DNA of 41,393 nt from Nitrososphaeraceae archaeon. GTDB taxonomy: Archaea > Thermoproteota > Nitrososphaeria > Nitrososphaerales > Nitrososphaeraceae. The position numbers were made by a program, and so were the translations under genes. Of the stretch, positions 40,921-41,393 are shown one piece after another. Within the stretch, counting starts at the first letter, position 1. The number at the start of each line of letters is the position of its first letter. The notes under the pieces were generated by a model that was not told the DNA's origin, searched no databases, and was given only the letters and a program-made list of their open reading frames with translations. The stretch is from positions 1 through 41,393 of the forward strand of contig JAJPHM010000055.1 of the NCBI GenBank assembly GCA_021325295.1, given 5' to 3'.

Positions 40921-41181
40921 TTATAGACCCTTAACTTCGGGAACTACGAACTCTACCATCTGGCTGGATAGCCTTAGAAAGCGATTTCCTTTATCAGTTG
41001 TCTTGTATATCCCTTCAGTTGTGTTCCAGTCCAGAAGTCCATTTGCCATCAAAATGGCCAAGTATTCCTTTAGCTGCGCGTATGACAGGAAGGCTTTGTA
41101 CATTATCTTTGTCTTTGTAGCTCCACCATTGGCAGCTTCTAGGATTTGCGATACAATATCTGTTCTGCTTCTGTATTTCAA
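40921..41181 (-). CDS. winged-helix DNA-binding protein (HTH_45-like)
   Basis: 86 residues. KYRSRTDIVSQILEAANGGATKTKIMYKAFLSYAQLKEYLAILMANGLL followed by a wing, TTEGIYKTTDKGNRFLRLS, is the typical layout of the small winged-helix proteins abundant in Nitrososphaera genomes. The helices NGGATKTKIMYKAFLSYAQL form helix 2 and the recognition helix. The target is unknown. The promoter side is AT-rich (about 41190-41215). Confidence 0.88.
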   Translation of the reverse strand: MKYRSRTDIVSQILEAANGGATKTKIMYKAFLSYAQLKEYLAILMANGLLDWNTTEGIYKTTDKGNRFLRLSSQMVEFVVPEVKGL

Positions 41182-41281
41182 ATGTAATCACATTACCTAA
41201 GCAATATAACTATAAAAGGTTCCGTGCAAAGTTTAGTAGAAGATTACTAGCGCTGCACAAGGAGCAAGCGTATTTGCTGAT

Positions 41282-41393
41282 ATGGACTCTTTCTTTCATA
41301 TGCAGAAAATCCACCAGCTGCTAGAACACGAGATATCATTACCTGCCAGATACGATGCCAGACTGAGGGGCTTTTGCTTTTACAATGAAGCCA
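41282..41393 (+). CDS. possible start of a gene cut by the window end
   Basis: ATG 41282 opens at least 37 codons to the right edge without a stop. An AAGGAG sequence lies about 19 nt upstream, somewhat far for a ribosome binding site. The start of the product (MDSFFHMQKIHQLLEHEIS) looks helical; too little is present to identify it. Confidence 0.3.
   Translation, partial: MDSFFHMQKIHQLLEHEISLPARYDARLRGFCFYNEA

Overview
The window reads as a chromosomal segment of an ammonia-oxidising archaeon of the Nitrososphaera type (soil group I.1b Nitrososphaerota/Thaumarchaeota). Archaeal content includes ribosomal protein S19e, a PDCD5-like protein, the RNase P subunit Rpp21/RNP4, Nep1, a group II chaperonin, a PAC2 protein and two exported proteins ending in a PEFG-CTERM-like signal. 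Cobalamin synthesis (CbiE), heme O synthase, urease and an aldolase/lyase of the CitE type fit an autotrophic ammonia oxidiser. Promoters often show a TATA box about 25-30 nt upstream of the start codon, with little or no leader, and TTG starts are common. No rRNA, tRNA, CRISPR array or intact insertion sequence was seen.

Layout. 1-7.8 kb: ferredoxin end, cbiE, PAC2 protein, small unknowns, SpoIIM-like membrane protein, a PD-(D/E)XK-like protein, oligoendopeptidase F and a BASS-type transporter. 7.9-9.9 kb: a CitE-like lyase and an MDR oxidoreductase on the minus strand. 10.1-12.7 kb: translation block (PDCD5, S19e, RNP4) facing an unknown gene plus nep1. 12.7-20 kb: ctaB, Lrp/AsnC regulator, B12-binding radical SAM protein, several winged-helix regulators, mscL and small membrane proteins.

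The most notable region is 20.0-32.0 kb, a nitrogen and nickel island. On the minus strand lie a sodium:solute symporter with a UspA protein behind it, a two-finger C2H2 protein, a TPR protein and a previously easy-to-miss 44-residue membrane protein. On the plus strand lie a ParB-like regulator, a ureohydrolase of the agmatinase family, a divergent UreA-like paralogue overlapping it by 4 nt, and a NiCoT nickel permease with a histidine-rich tail. They are followed by a minus-strand chaperonin that has lost a conserved ATP-site aspartate and carries a histidine-rich C-terminus, and then by ureA-ureB-ureC and an 83-residue unknown. Several promoters here share a TTACTAA-type box 16-21 nt before the start codon, and three carry copies of a TTCGAC-N-GTCGAA palindrome. 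My reading is that one regulon imports a urea-yielding compound and nickel, releases urea with a possibly nickel-dependent hydrolase, and splits it to ammonia with urease. The substrate of the ureohydrolase (agmatine, guanidine or another guanidino compound) cannot be settled from sequence alone.

32.1-41.4 kb: a PEFG-CTERM surface protein, a frameshifted TfoX-domain gene, a DUF1697 protein, an atypical PII-like protein, an aldo/keto reductase, a major-royal-jelly-type protein, a second PEFG-CTERM protein, small unknowns and a winged-helix regulator. Intergenic stretches here are longer and hold little recognisable apart from one strong hairpin near 38.8 kb.
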